64,000 nt of DNA from Draconibacterium mangrovi (GCF_010586825.1 NZ_JAAAGB010000001.1:620001-684000), one strand, 5' to 3'. Positions 8,534 through 16,794 are shown, numbered from the stretch's first letter. Notes: generated by a model not told the origin, from the sequence alone. Program-made: numbers and translations.

Positions 8534-9242
8534 ATTCCGGAAATTCGTGTATCCGGCTAAATTTTCGTTCTACAATGTTTTCTGAATTTAATAACTGCAG
8601 GGTAATTCTATTCTTGTTAAAATCGATTGTCCAAAAAGCTCTGTTCACATTGTCTCCGTATGGTATTAACTCCACTTCTGGCTTGTGACCATGAACATTG
8701 TAAACGCCGTTAATTCTTCCCTTATCCGAACGAATAACAAATTGTCCATCCCAACGAAAGAAAATGCTGGCTTTACCAACTTTTGCATCCTCTGTTCCGA
8801 AATAATCGCCATCGCCAACCGCATCCTCCAGTTTCCATAAACCAAGAAGTTCGTCGCCATACGTTGCGGGCAGATGATCCGAGCGTTTTAAAGTTACGTC
8901 AACACTCTCCCCATCTTCACTTCTTTTCCAGGTCATCCGATCGTTTTCCAAAGTAACTTTAAACGGTTCGGCCGGATCTTTTATGCCGTTTTCATTAACA
9001 ACCGATAGTTCGTTTGTTTCGGCGTTAAGGCTCCAGGTTCCGTAAGAATGTTGCAACCATCCGTTCCCTGATTGCTGTGAGGAATCAGAATTAAAACGCA
9101 TCCACCTTGCATTTGGAGTCATTTCCTGATCGCCGACTTTTACCCGTTCAACTATCCAAAGCCCTTCAATGGTGGGTTTATCTGCACAGCTAACAAATGC
9201 AAGTAGTATAACAATAGCTATAAATTGAATCGTCTTTTTCAT
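8532..9242 (-). CDS. Lipoprotein with two lipocalin-like halves, function unknown
   Basis: A 236-residue lipoprotein: MKKTIQFIAIVILLAFVSC gives a lipobox with Cys19. The mature protein shows two similar modules, IEGLWIVERVKVGD (from about residue 26) and LLGLWKLEDAVGDG (from about residue 132), each followed by strands with a YGTWSL or GVYNVH turn. The GxW start and beta pattern are those of lipocalin-like domains common in Bacteroidota lipoproteins, so this is probably an internal duplication. It is transcribed alone or with the next small lipoprotein gene 109 bases upstream. A role in binding a small or hydrophobic ligand at the envelope is a guess. Confidence 0.82.
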   Translation of the reverse strand: MKKTIQFIAIVILLAFVSCADKPTIEGLWIVERVKVGDQEMTPNARWMRFNSDSSQQSGNGWLQHSYGTWSLNAETNELSVVNENGIKDPAEPFKVTLENDRMTWKRSEDGESVDVTLKRSDHLPATYGDELLGLWKLEDAVGDGDYFGTEDAKVGKASIFFRWDGQFVIRSDKGRINGVYNVHGHKPEVELIPYGDNVNRAFWTIDFNKNRITLQLLNSENIVERKFSRIHEFPE

Positions 9243-9351
9243 TGCCCTTTCTTAGTAATCTATAAGCTATAACCCTTAAGGACAAGCATTTGTTGTGATT
9301 CGATAAAAGTTCAGGAATTAAAGAGGTGAATGTGTTTGAAACAAGCTTTCT

Positions 9352-9744
9352 TTAATGTGCGGATTGAGTTACCCTAATGCCGTCAAAATAAGCACCGGCT
9401 TCAAGACCGATAATCAACACCCTCTCATTATCACTTAGGTTTTCGCTCATTGAAATATGAATTTCGGTGGCATTTTTTCGCTCAATCTTAAATTCAGGCT
9501 CTTCAATCACGAAGTTATCAGCGGTAGTGACCATGTCATCAATATTAATATTTGAACCGTTAAGCTTAAGAGCATCAATCCACCACCACTCTCCTTCCGT
9601 GGTTATAACAATGGTATTTTCCTTAGCATCAAATTCAACTTCTTTTTGAGACAGTTTTATGTTATCGTCCCACAAACCAATCGGGGTGTCTTTTGAGCAC
9701 GATAGAATGGCAATTAAACTCAGAAGCAAAAGCAATTTTTTCAT
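9352..9744 (-). CDS. Small lipoprotein with a BACON-like domain
   Basis: A 130-residue lipoprotein. I place the start at MKKLLLLLSLIAILSC because this gives a standard lipoprotein signal (Cys16); the open frame extends 15 codons further with an unlikely polar sequence. The mature part has VEFDAKENTIVITTEGEWWWID, which matches the strand-turn-Trp pattern of BACON-type Ig-like domains found on Bacteroidota surface proteins, and ends ..GAYFDGIRVTQSAH, a typical final strand of that fold. Function unknown; the domain is thought to bind carbohydrate or mucin in some proteins. It lies upstream of the two-module lipoprotein on the same strand. Confidence 0.72.
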   Translation of the reverse strand: MKKLLLLLSLIAILSCSKDTPIGLWDDNIKLSQKEVEFDAKENTIVITTEGEWWWIDALKLNGSNINIDDMVTTADNFVIEEPEFKIERKNATEIHISMSENLSDNERVLIIGLEAGAYFDGIRVTQSAH

Positions 9745-9822
9745 ACGGGCTAATTGTTGAGATTTATGTTTATTAGACGATGGAGGCAAAACCGGAATGG
9801 TTGCGTATACCTTTAAATGTTT

Positions 9823-10383
9823 TCAATAATCGCGCTGATCGTCTTCAACAATGGCGTAATGGAAATTATCTTTCCACTCTCCGCGTATGGGCAAAATTTT
9901 TCGGCGCAATCCCTCGCGGGTCATTCCAATTTTCTCGAGCACTTTTACTGATTTTATGTTTTCGGTGGCTACACCGGCTTCCACCTTATGTAAGCCAAAA
10001 GTGTTAAATCCCAGCAACACCAGTCTTTTTGCCAGTTCCGTAGCATAACCGTTTCCCCAATATACCGGATCAAGTTTATAGTAAATTTCACCCAACTTAA
10101 ACCTATTGTTCGACAATGAAAATCCGGCCACGCCAATAAAATCTTCGGTTTCTTTTAATACAACTTTCCACATGTAAGAACTGCGTGGCGTTTTGCTTTT
10201 GGCCTCCAACTGTTGCCGCAAAAATTGCTCAGTGTCTTTTATCGATTCAGGAATTCCAAGCGTATTAAATTCATCCACTTCGGGTATAGAATGCAGGCGA
10301 TGTAGCTTTTCAAGATCTTTCGCTTCGATCTCGATCAAACTTAGACGTTCGGTTTCCAGAGTATTTATTTCTGCGTTACTCAT
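9823..10383 (-). CDS. RimJ/RimL-type GNAT acetyltransferase
   Basis: A 186-residue GNAT protein of the ribosomal-protein-alanine acetyltransferase type. Markers are the N-terminal LETERLSLIEI strand, IGVAGFSL, the KLDPVYWGNGYATELAKRL acetyl-CoA loop (residues 107-125), and the C-terminal HKVEAGVATENIKSVKVLEKIGMTREG block. Such enzymes acetylate an amino terminus, an amino sugar or an antibiotic; the substrate here is not predictable. Its start lies 10 bases after the stop of the cyclophilin gene, so the two form one leftward operon with the cyclophilin first. Confidence 0.92.
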   Translation of the reverse strand: MSNAEINTLETERLSLIEIEAKDLEKLHRLHSIPEVDEFNTLGIPESIKDTEQFLRQQLEAKSKTPRSSYMWKVVLKETEDFIGVAGFSLSNNRFKLGEIYYKLDPVYWGNGYATELAKRLVLLGFNTFGLHKVEAGVATENIKSVKVLEKIGMTREGLRRKILPIRGEWKDNFHYAIVEDDQRDY

Positions 10384-10393
10384 CCTTGCTATT

Positions 10394-10972
10394 TTACTGC
10401 ACCCGCATTTCTTTAATCCTTACTTTCTCCACAAGCGTTTGCTGCTCATCCTTTTGTTGCTGAATTTTACGCACCACCTCCATTCCCGAAACCACTTGTC
10501 CGAAAGCGGCAAAACCCTGCCCATCGGGATTTCGTTTGCCACCAAAATCCAACTCAGGCTGATCGCCAACACAAATAAAAAACTCGGTTGATGCTGTGCC
10601 CGGCTCCATTCGCGCCATCGACAGTGTGCCGTCAAGGTGTTTTATTCCGGTGGTTTCGGTTGTTTCGTGTGCAATTGGTTTTAAGGTCTCAAAACGTGGT
10701 TCGGTGTATATTCCTCCCTGTATTACTTCAATTTTCACATCATTATTAGGCTGGTTATCCATTCGCACCACACGGTAAAACCAGGCATTTTCATAGGTAT
10801 TGGCCTTAGCGTGCTGTAGAAAATTTGTTGCGGTTAGCGGCGCATTTACGGTATCAATTTCAACCACAATGTTTCCAAAATCGGTTTTCATTTCAACGCG
10901 GGGAAGTTCCTGAGCGATGGTTTGAAACACCAACACCAGAGCAGGAATCAAAAAGATTATGGCTTTCCTCAT
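10394..10972 (-). CDS. Cyclophilin-type peptidyl-prolyl cis-trans isomerase, exported
   Basis: A 192-residue protein with a signal peptide (MRKAIIFLIPALVLVFQTIAQ) followed by a compact cyclophilin domain. Recognisable parts are MKTDFGNIVVEIDTVNAPLTATNFLQHA, FYRVVR, VIQGGIY, GTLSMARMEPGTASTEFFI and FAAFGQVVSGMEVVRKIQ. It would catalyse proline isomerisation during folding of envelope proteins in the periplasm. The usual active-site Arg is seen in FYRVVR, while the QPNND insertion before VIQGG departs from the usual spacing. It heads a two-gene operon with the RimJ-type acetyltransferase; a TAnnTTTG promoter element lies 34 bases upstream. Confidence 0.93.
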   Translation of the reverse strand: MRKAIIFLIPALVLVFQTIAQELPRVEMKTDFGNIVVEIDTVNAPLTATNFLQHAKANTYENAWFYRVVRMDNQPNNDVKIEVIQGGIYTEPRFETLKPIAHETTETTGIKHLDGTLSMARMEPGTASTEFFICVGDQPELDFGGKRNPDGQGFAAFGQVVSGMEVVRKIQQQKDEQQTLVEKVRIKEMRVQ

Positions 10973-11005
10973 AATTTAATTTGAATATTATTTTTTAATT
11001 GCAAT

Positions 11006-11013
11006 CAAATGTA
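11006..11013 (-). promoter_or_regulatory. Predicted -7 promoter element of the cyclophilin operon
   Basis: Reads TACATTTG on the minus strand, an exact TAnnTTTG match, 34 bases before the start codon. No good -33 TTTG lies at the expected distance. Confidence 0.5.
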
Positions 11014-11062
11014 CAAAAAACGGTTTTGGATAACCAGAGCCAATGCATAATTCAAAAAACTC

Positions 11063-12364
11063 ATGAAGAAATTTCAACTGTTACTGGTTCTGCTGTTGCT
11101 TTCGGCAGTAACTTTTTCGCAAACCACACTAAAAGCTTTTCTCGAGAGTCAACCCGAGATTAAAAGTATTGAACAAATGAACTGCACCGATTTTTTTGCA
11201 GTTAAATACAAAATAATGGTGGAGCAGCCTGTTGATCATTCCGATCCATCGAAAGGAACATTTTTGCAACGGGTGCTGATCGCCGACAAAGGAGTTGACC
11301 AGCCCGTAGTTTTTATTACTGAAGGCTACAACGGCGGATATTCTGAAAACCCAAATTACATAAACGAGCTATGCCCGATTTTAGGGGCCAATCAAATTTG
11401 CATGGATCATCGTTATTTTGGCGAATCGATGCCGGAGCCTTTAAACTGGAATAACCTGACCGTGCGTAATGCCGCTGCCGATCATCACCACATTATTCAA
11501 ATGATGAAAAAATATTATTCGGGGAAATGGGTTAACACAGGCATTAGCAAAGGTGGACAAACAACAGCTTATCACCGCTGGCTTTACCCCAACGATGTTG
11601 ATGTTTCGGTACCGTATGTGGCGCCACTTAACTTTGGTGTTGAAGATGGCCGGCATGAGCCGTTTATTGCCCATACAACAGGAACACCGGAAGGCCGGGC
11701 AAAAGTACAGGCATTCCAACTGCACATTCTTAAAAACCGCGAAACGTACCTGCCACTTCTTCAGCAATATTGCAAGAATCAGAAGCTGCATCCGTTACTG
11801 GATAACAACGAGATGCTGGATTATGTGGTGCTGGAATTCTCTTACGGTTTTTGGCAGTACGACAACTCATTGGATGATATTCCACCATTGGATGCACCGG
11901 CAAAAGATTTGTTTACGGAGTTGGTTAAAGTATCGTCGCCCATGTACTTATCGAGTGAAGGCGTGGATATCTTTAAGTCGTTTTATGTGCAGGCGGCGCA
12001 CGAATTGGGTTATTACGGTTACGATGTAAAACCGTTCAAAGATTATTTGTCGATTAAAAGTGCAGAAGGCTGGCTGAACCGCATTTATCTGCCCGAACTG
12101 GCCATTAAATACAACAAAAAGACCGCTAAAGAGGTAGAAAAATTCATCAAAAAAACCGATTCCAAGATACTGTTTATTTACGGGGAGTGGGATCCGTGGT
12201 CGGCTTCGGCATTTGAAGTTCCGAACAAACCCAATTTCCTGAAAATTGTAAAACCAAAAGGGAGTCACAGTACCCGAATCGGAAATTTGCCTAAAGAACA
12301 AAAACGGCAGGTAAAAGAAACGCTTGAAGATTGGCTGGATATGAAAGTAAATATCGAGATTTAG
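11063..12364 (+). CDS. Exported S37-type (PS-10) tripeptidyl aminopeptidase-like serine peptidase
   Basis: A 433-residue alpha/beta-hydrolase peptidase with a signal peptide (MKKFQLLLVLLLLSAVTFSQ). The N-terminal VDHSDPSKGTFLQRVLI and FITEGYNGGYSE are typical of the S37 family. The nucleophile is in GISKGGQTT (Ser about residue 167), the acid in YGEWDPWSA and the base in GSHSTRIG near residue 402, giving a complete catalytic triad. It would remove tripeptides from peptides in the periplasm or at the surface. An intergenic inverted repeat follows and the next gene is convergent, so it is a single-gene unit. Confidence 0.92.
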   Translation: MKKFQLLLVLLLLSAVTFSQTTLKAFLESQPEIKSIEQMNCTDFFAVKYKIMVEQPVDHSDPSKGTFLQRVLIADKGVDQPVVFITEGYNGGYSENPNYINELCPILGANQICMDHRYFGESMPEPLNWNNLTVRNAAADHHHIIQMMKKYYSGKWVNTGISKGGQTTAYHRWLYPNDVDVSVPYVAPLNFGVEDGRHEPFIAHTTGTPEGRAKVQAFQLHILKNRETYLPLLQQYCKNQKLHPLLDNNEMLDYVVLEFSYGFWQYDNSLDDIPPLDAPAKDLFTELVKVSSPMYLSSEGVDIFKSFYVQAAHELGYYGYDVKPFKDYLSIKSAEGWLNRIYLPELAIKYNKKTAKEVEKFIKKTDSKILFIYGEWDPWSASAFEVPNKPNFLKIVKPKGSHSTRIGNLPKEQKRQVKETLEDWLDMKVNIEI

Positions 12365-12383
12365 TAGTTTTCAACCTAAAAAA

Positions 12384-12442
12384 GTCACACTGAGCGAAGT
12401 CGAAGTGACATCTCAATAGTCTTCTACTTCGCTCAGACTGAC
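12384..12442. repeat. Intergenic inverted-repeat element with GAGCGAAGTCGAAGTGAC core
   Basis: Arms GTCACACTGAGCGAAGT (12384-12400) and ACTTCGCTCAGACTGAC (12426-12442) match at 15 of 17 positions. I recall very similar GAGCGAAGTCGAAG elements scattered between genes in many Bacteroidota genomes. It can fold as a hairpin between two convergent genes and may serve as a terminator. Confidence 0.75.
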
Positions 12443-12445
12443 GAT

Positions 12446-13357
12446 CTACAAAAAGAACATGGCCACACCCCCAACAGTAATTACGGCCCCCAGAATTTCC
12501 TTCCAGTTTACCTTTTCTTTAAACAATAATATTGAAGGCCCGATAATCAAAACCGGAACAATAGCCATCAGTGTTGCTGCAATTCCGGCCTGCGTATGCT
12601 GAACTGCCAATAACGAAAAGGAAACACCAAGGAAAGGACCGAAGAAAGCACCAAGTGTAATTCGTTTCATAGCCGGCCCGTTTTTTAAGGCCGCCCAAAC
12701 GCGTGGCCAGCGTTTTAGAAATACAAAGAGAATAGAAAAACCAACAGTTCCCGCCAGAATTCGTATTTGGGTAGCCGAGAAAGCATCATAATCGCCCATT
12801 CCCTTTTTGCTGATTACCAAACCGGCTGCCTGCCCCATGGCACCACCCAAAGCCAGTAAAATTCCCTGAATAGGGTACGACGATTTAAACCTTCGGATTT
12901 TAACACCATTCTCTTCCGATTTTTCGCGTTTCAGAATAACAATAATAATTCCGGTCATGGTAATGGCCATTCCCAACCAACTTTGTGGAGCAAGTACTTC
13001 GCCCAAAAGCAGCCAGCCAATAAGCGCGGCAAAAGGTGGTGCCAGCGCCATTAACAACATGGCAATTCGTGCACCTATCAAAACGAAGGACTGAAAAAGT
13101 AATAAGTCGCCGATGACAAAACCAACCAATCCGGAAAAAGCCAGCCATTTCCAGGCATATAGGCTTGCGTCGGAGGGGAAGAAAAAACCACGGGCTATCC
13201 AACTGTAGGCACCAACCAGAAAGAAGGCAATTACCAAACGAATGAGATTAACCGCAAGCGAACCAACCTTTTTCCCGGCCGATTCGAATGCCAGTGATGT
13301 TACTGTCCAAAATACGGCAGTCAATACACCGGCTATTTCTCCAAAATGATTTTGCAT
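12446..13357 (-). CDS. EamA-family (DMT superfamily) membrane transporter
   Basis: A 303-residue protein with about ten hydrophobic segments in two five-helix halves, the duplicated EamA layout: first half ends with WLGMAITMTGIIIVILKRE, second with KEILGAVITVGGVAMFFL. Conserved features are GVLTAVFWTVTSLAFE in helix 1, ALAPPFAALIGWLLLGE and AIVPVLIIGPSILLFKE at the end of each half. It should export or import a small metabolite across the inner membrane; the substrate is unknown. An exact TAnnTTTG element lies only 5 bases before the ATG (13362-13369), which is too close for a normal leader, while a terminator-bearing RNA candidate lies on the same strand 74 bases upstream. Regulation by attenuation is therefore possible. 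Confidence 0.93.
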   Translation of the reverse strand: MQNHFGEIAGVLTAVFWTVTSLAFESAGKKVGSLAVNLIRLVIAFFLVGAYSWIARGFFFPSDASLYAWKWLAFSGLVGFVIGDLLLFQSFVLIGARIAMLLMALAPPFAALIGWLLLGEVLAPQSWLGMAITMTGIIIVILKREKSEENGVKIRRFKSSYPIQGILLALGGAMGQAAGLVISKKGMGDYDAFSATQIRILAGTVGFSILFVFLKRWPRVWAALKNGPAMKRITLGAFFGPFLGVSFSLLAVQHTQAGIAATLMAIVPVLIIGPSILLFKEKVNWKEILGAVITVGGVAMFFL

Positions 13358-13423
13358 GCGGCAAATGTACTAAATACAACCAATGTATTTACCGATTTCT
13401 TTTAGCCGAAAAAATCAGGCCTA

Positions 13424-13462
13424 ACATAAAAAAAGATCCTGACAAAAATGCCAGGATCTTTT
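13424..13462 (-). terminator. Intrinsic terminator inside the EamA upstream region
   Basis: Perfect 11-bp stem AAAAGATCCTG/CAGGATCTTTT with a 10-base loop; on the minus strand the stem runs into seven T in all. No coding gene ends here, which points to a non-coding transcript. Confidence 0.82.
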
Positions 13463-13590
13463 CCTCCTCTCTAGCCTTAAAAAGCAACTTTTAATTGGTC
13501 ACACATTCATAATTGGTCCTCCACCTCTTCCTTCTATCACAACTTAACCAATTACCTCAACAATTCAACTCTTCAATACTCTTATGGTTT
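13431..13590 (-). ncRNA. Candidate small RNA or transcription attenuator upstream of the EamA gene
   Basis: The 422-base gap between the TlpA-like and EamA genes holds no gene, but on the minus strand it shows a TACATTTG promoter element (13598-13605, exact TAnnTTTG), then about 160 bases ending in a hairpin with seven T. Inside, one TAATTGGT segment (on the minus strand, at 13547-13554) can pair with either of two downstream ACCAATTA copies (13492-13499 and 13510-13517), giving two exclusive hairpins. Purine-rich GAGAGGAGGAAAA precedes the terminator. No Rfam family is recognised. It may be a free small RNA or a leader switch for the transporter. The -33 element is poor (TTTG at 22 instead of 19 bases). 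Confidence 0.5.
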
Positions 13591-13716
13591 GTGCTTACAA
13601 ATGTATATTCAAAATAGAAACCCGCACCAAAACTATTGCTGAATAAGACAGCGTAAAAAACTGAATTTTAACTTCCCTTTTACTGACCCATTTTATTGCC
13701 AACTGATTATGAAGCA

Positions 13717-13756
13717 CAAAAAAACCGTTTTAAGCAGTTATCCTTAAAACGGTTTT
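13717..13756 (-). terminator. Terminator of the TlpA-like gene
   Basis: Perfect 14-bp stem AAAACCGTTTTAAG/CTTAAAACGGTTTT with an 8-base loop, ending in a T tract on the minus strand, 24 bases after the stop codon. Confidence 0.92.
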
Positions 13757-13779
13757 CCTTTATTGAACTTCAGCTCGTT

Positions 13780-14877
13780 TTATTTGCTAAGGAACTCAGC
13801 AACAGTTTGACCCAGTTCTTCGCCTCTTTTGTTTTTAGCAACAATCTTTCCGGTTTTGTCAACCAACAAACTTGATGGGATGGAGTTTACACCATAGATT
13901 TGTGCTGCTGCATTATTCCAGTAAGCCAGATCGGAAACATGAGCCCAGGTTAAACCATCATCCTCGACAGCTTTTAACCAGGCATCCTTATCCCGGTCGA
14001 GCGAAACGCCAAACACACTAAATCCCTGATCTTTGTATTTGTTATACGTTGCAACAACATTCGGATTCTCGGCACGGCAAGGTCCACACCACGATGCCCA
14101 GAAGTCGAGCAAAGTCAGCTCATTCTGTGAATAGATATCCGAAAACTTAACCGGATTTCCATCTGCATCGTTTTGAGTGAAGTCAGGAGCTGTTTTTCCA
14201 ACGGCTACGGTTTTCAGTTTCTCAATTTTTGCTTTTAAATCCAGAATAGCAGGAACTGAGTCTAATTTTGCATCCAGATTACTCACTAAAGCTTCCAGTT
14301 CGTCAACTTCTTTTTCGTACTGAATTTGGCTTAACAGCAGCGGAGTAACATACGAAGCCGGATTTTCTTTCACAAAATCTTCCTGAATTACACCAACGCT
14401 GGCGTACAGGTCTTCAACCTGTTTCATCAATTCACTGGCTTTGGCCGTATCGCCTGAAGCGCTTGCTGTACGTGCTTCCTGGTAAATTGCCATGTACTCT
14501 TCGCTAATTTTCTGAATCTTATCGTTTATCGTTTTAAACTCATCGTGCGAAGCAGAACCACTAACCTGGATACCTGCAATTGAATCGGCTTTTCCGGTAA
14601 TCGACATGCTCGTATTTTCAACAAACACAACAGCCTTGTTACGTTCTCCGTTTACCGACAAATAATATACACCCGGGAAATCCACTTCTCCTTCCAAAAC
14701 AGCAACTCCATCAACCACCTCGGCAGTATCAATGCCAATCCACTGGCTGGCTCCACGTTGCTCCAACATCACATTTCCGTCAGCACCATCCAGTTTAACG
14801 GTAATTTTAAAACCATTCTGCGGCTGCGAACAGGCAAACAAGGCCAAACCTATAATAACAACTAATAATTTTCTCAT
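13780..14877 (-). CDS. TlpA/ResA-like thiol-disulfide oxidoreductase lipoprotein
   Basis: A 365-residue lipoprotein counted from MRKLLVVIIGLALFAC (lipobox LFAC, Cys16); the frame is open for 18 more codons but that stretch is not signal-like. Residues about 22-110 form a DUF4369-type beta domain (FKITVKLDGADGNVMLEQRG), residues 115-225 are helical, and the C-terminal 140 residues are an AhpC/TSA-thioredoxin domain with the redox motif WCGPC (263-267), a GVSLDRD segment and the cis-proline loop NSIPSSLLVD. It would reduce or form disulfides in periplasmic proteins. Single gene with its own terminator; the patatin gene is divergent. Confidence 0.94.
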   Translation of the reverse strand: MRKLLVVIIGLALFACSQPQNGFKITVKLDGADGNVMLEQRGASQWIGIDTAEVVDGVAVLEGEVDFPGVYYLSVNGERNKAVVFVENTSMSITGKADSIAGIQVSGSASHDEFKTINDKIQKISEEYMAIYQEARTASASGDTAKASELMKQVEDLYASVGVIQEDFVKENPASYVTPLLLSQIQYEKEVDELEALVSNLDAKLDSVPAILDLKAKIEKLKTVAVGKTAPDFTQNDADGNPVKFSDIYSQNELTLLDFWASWCGPCRAENPNVVATYNKYKDQGFSVFGVSLDRDKDAWLKAVEDDGLTWAHVSDLAYWNNAAAQIYGVNSIPSSLLVDKTGKIVAKNKRGEELGQTVAEFLSK

Positions 14878-14948
14878 CGTGCAGTTTTTTCTATTTATTG
14901 AATTTGGGTCGAATATAATCATTCTGTACATTCCTTAAAAATGATTAG

Positions 14949-14980
14949 TTTGAATTATACTCCGGAATTTAATTAATTTG
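14949..14980 (+). promoter_or_regulatory. Predicted promoter of the patatin/amidotransferase operon
   Basis: TTTG at 14949-14952, 20 bases, then TTAATTTG at 14973-14980, one mismatch from TAnnTTTG. The ATG lies 22 bases downstream. Confidence 0.55.
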
Positions 14981-15002
14981 CGTAGCTTAACTAAAAAGCA
15001 AA

Positions 15003-15884
15003 ATGAGTAAAAACGTTGCCTTGGTACTTTCGGGAGGAGCAGCCCGCGGAATGGCACATATTGGTGCAATTGAAGAATTAGAGGCCCGGGGGTACAACAT
15101 CACCTCAGTAGCCGGCACATCGATGGGTGCACTGATTGGCGGAATTTATGCTCTGGGTAAATTGCCGGAGTTTAAAGAGTGGGCCATATCGCTGGAGCGG
15201 CATGATATGTTTCGTATGGTAGATTTTTCGTTTGGCGGAAACGGACTGATAAAAGGTGAAAAGGTACTGACCAAAATTCAGGAATTCATTCCCGATGCGC
15301 TTATCGAAGATTTGCCTATTCCATTCTCGGCAACTGCCGTTGATTTAAAACACCGTGAAGAAGTGGTGTTTACCAAAGGCAGTTTGTTTAATGCCATTCG
15401 TGCTTCAATATCAATTCCTTCTGTTTTTACGCCAGTTACCAGCGAGAACGCCATTTTGGTTGATGGTGGCGTTATGAACAACCTGCCTATTTCGAATGTA
15501 AAACGCACGGAGGGCGATGTGCTTATTGCCGTTCATGTAAATGCAGCCATTCCGCTTCCACAAAAGTTTTACGAGAAAGAAGACGAGACGGAAAAGGAAT
15601 CGAAATACAAAAAATGGCTGAACGAGTTTTACGATTTTTTGAATATTAACCATCCGAAAGAGAAAAAGGAGCAACTCGGAATGCTTTCACTAATGGATCA
15701 GGCGTTAGCTACCGGAATGCTGAAACAGGTAGACTATGCCATTGAAAAAGGAAAACCCGATGTGGTTATTAAGGTTTCGCGCGATGTTTGCGGAACCTAC
15801 GACTTTTACAAGGCAAAAGAGGTGATTGAAATCGGGCGCCATTCAGCTGTTCTTGAACTCGACAAAGCAAAATTTAATGGCTAA
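15003..15884 (+). CDS. Patatin-like phospholipase
   Basis: A 293-residue cytosolic or membrane-associated lipid hydrolase of the RssA/NTE type. It has the oxyanion-hole loop GGAARG (11-16), the nucleophile elbow GTSMG with Ser40, and the catalytic Asp154 in VDGGVMNNLPI, so the Ser-Asp dyad is complete. IRASISIPSVFTP is the conserved helix before the Asp loop. It has no signal peptide or barrel extension, unlike the longer PlpD-type patatins. The following amidotransferase gene overlaps its end by 8 bases, so the two are translationally coupled. Confidence 0.94.
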   Translation: MSKNVALVLSGGAARGMAHIGAIEELEARGYNITSVAGTSMGALIGGIYALGKLPEFKEWAISLERHDMFRMVDFSFGGNGLIKGEKVLTKIQEFIPDALIEDLPIPFSATAVDLKHREEVVFTKGSLFNAIRASISIPSVFTPVTSENAILVDGGVMNNLPISNVKRTEGDVLIAVHVNAAIPLPQKFYEKEDETEKESKYKKWLNEFYDFLNINHPKEKKEQLGMLSLMDQALATGMLKQVDYAIEKGKPDVVIKVSRDVCGTYDFYKAKEVIEIGRHSAVLELDKAKFNG

Positions 15885-16440
15885 AATAGTTGTAGTAAAT
15901 AATGCCGAGCCCGGAATTAGGGAGTTTGCCGAACCAATAGTGCAAATTATTTCAGATGCAGGATCAACACCCGCTTTTATTGAATACGCCGGGTGCCCCG
16001 CTATAAATTTGAATGCTTTTGACGGTATAATTTTAAGCGGATCGCCACAAGGCGACGATATCGTGGAGCACCACGCCCCCTATTTTCAATGGATTAAGGA
16101 CTTTGAAAAACCGGTACTTGGTATTTGCGCCGGACACCACGTTACCGGTTATTTATACGGATCGGAATTGCTGCGAAGCCAGGAACCGGAGTCGGGCGAT
16201 TTTGAGGTGGAAATTGTTAAGACCGATCCGCTTTTTAATGAGCTGGCTCAAATGTTTACCGTGAGGCAAATGCACAACGACTCAATAACTCTACCCAACG
16301 ATTTTGAATTGCTGCTTACATCGGCAACATGCAAAAACCAACTGATGAAACACAAAAACAAACCTTTATATACCTGCCAGTTTCATCCCGAGTTTTATAA
16401 CCACCGGCTAATCCTGAATTTTATTGCCTTGTGTGGCTAA
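15877..16440 (+). CDS. Class I glutamine amidotransferase, GMP-synthase-like
   Basis: A 187-residue GATase1 domain alone. I choose the ATG of MAKIVVVNNA, which overlaps the patatin stop; an upstream frame extension lies inside the patatin gene. The nucleophile is Cys84 in LGICAGHHV, and the His-Glu pair is H170 and E172 in CQFHPEFY, so the triad is intact. It resembles the separate glutaminase subunit of split GMP synthases and related stand-alone amidotransferases that act on unknown acceptors. No synthetase partner is next to it; the coupling to a patatin is not an arrangement I can explain. The 41-bp repeat array starts 29 bases after its stop. Confidence 0.9.
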   Translation: MAKIVVVNNAEPGIREFAEPIVQIISDAGSTPAFIEYAGCPAINLNAFDGIILSGSPQGDDIVEHHAPYFQWIKDFEKPVLGICAGHHVTGYLYGSELLRSQEPESGDFEVEIVKTDPLFNELAQMFTVRQMHNDSITLPNDFELLLTSATCKNQLMKHKNKPLYTCQFHPEFYNHRLILNFIALCG

Positions 16441-16468
16441 TCAGATCACGACTCCTGTAATCTGATAA

Positions 16469-16794
16469 TTCAGACTTATATTTTGTGCGCAAAATGCCCA
16501 TCCTGGCGGTTCAGATTCATATTTTCTGCGCAAAATGTCCATCCTGATGATTTTTTTTCATGTTTTCTGTGCAAAACATCCATCCCGACGGTTCAGATTC
16601 ATGTTTTCTGCGCAAAATGCCAATACTAACGGTTCAGAAGCCTGTTTTCTACGCAAAATGCCAATCTTGATGATTTTTTTTCACGTTTTGTCCGTAAAAC
16701 AACAATCCTGATGGTTCAGATTCACATTTTGTGTGGAAAATGCCCATTCTAATCATTTTTTCACGGTTTGTAAGCAAAACAACAATCCTAAAAC
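16469..16794. repeat. Tandem array of eight degenerate 41-bp repeats
   Basis: Units begin at 16469, 16510, 16551, 16592, 16633, 16674, 16715 and 16756. A representative core is TTTTCTGCGCAAAATG followed by CCATCCTGA. Units 1-3 and 4-6 form a three-unit (123-bp) higher-order pattern: the third of each starts with eight T in place of TTCAGATT, and the pattern ends with a T-rich eighth unit. No reading frame is kept, since 41 is not a multiple of three. Confidence 0.9.
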
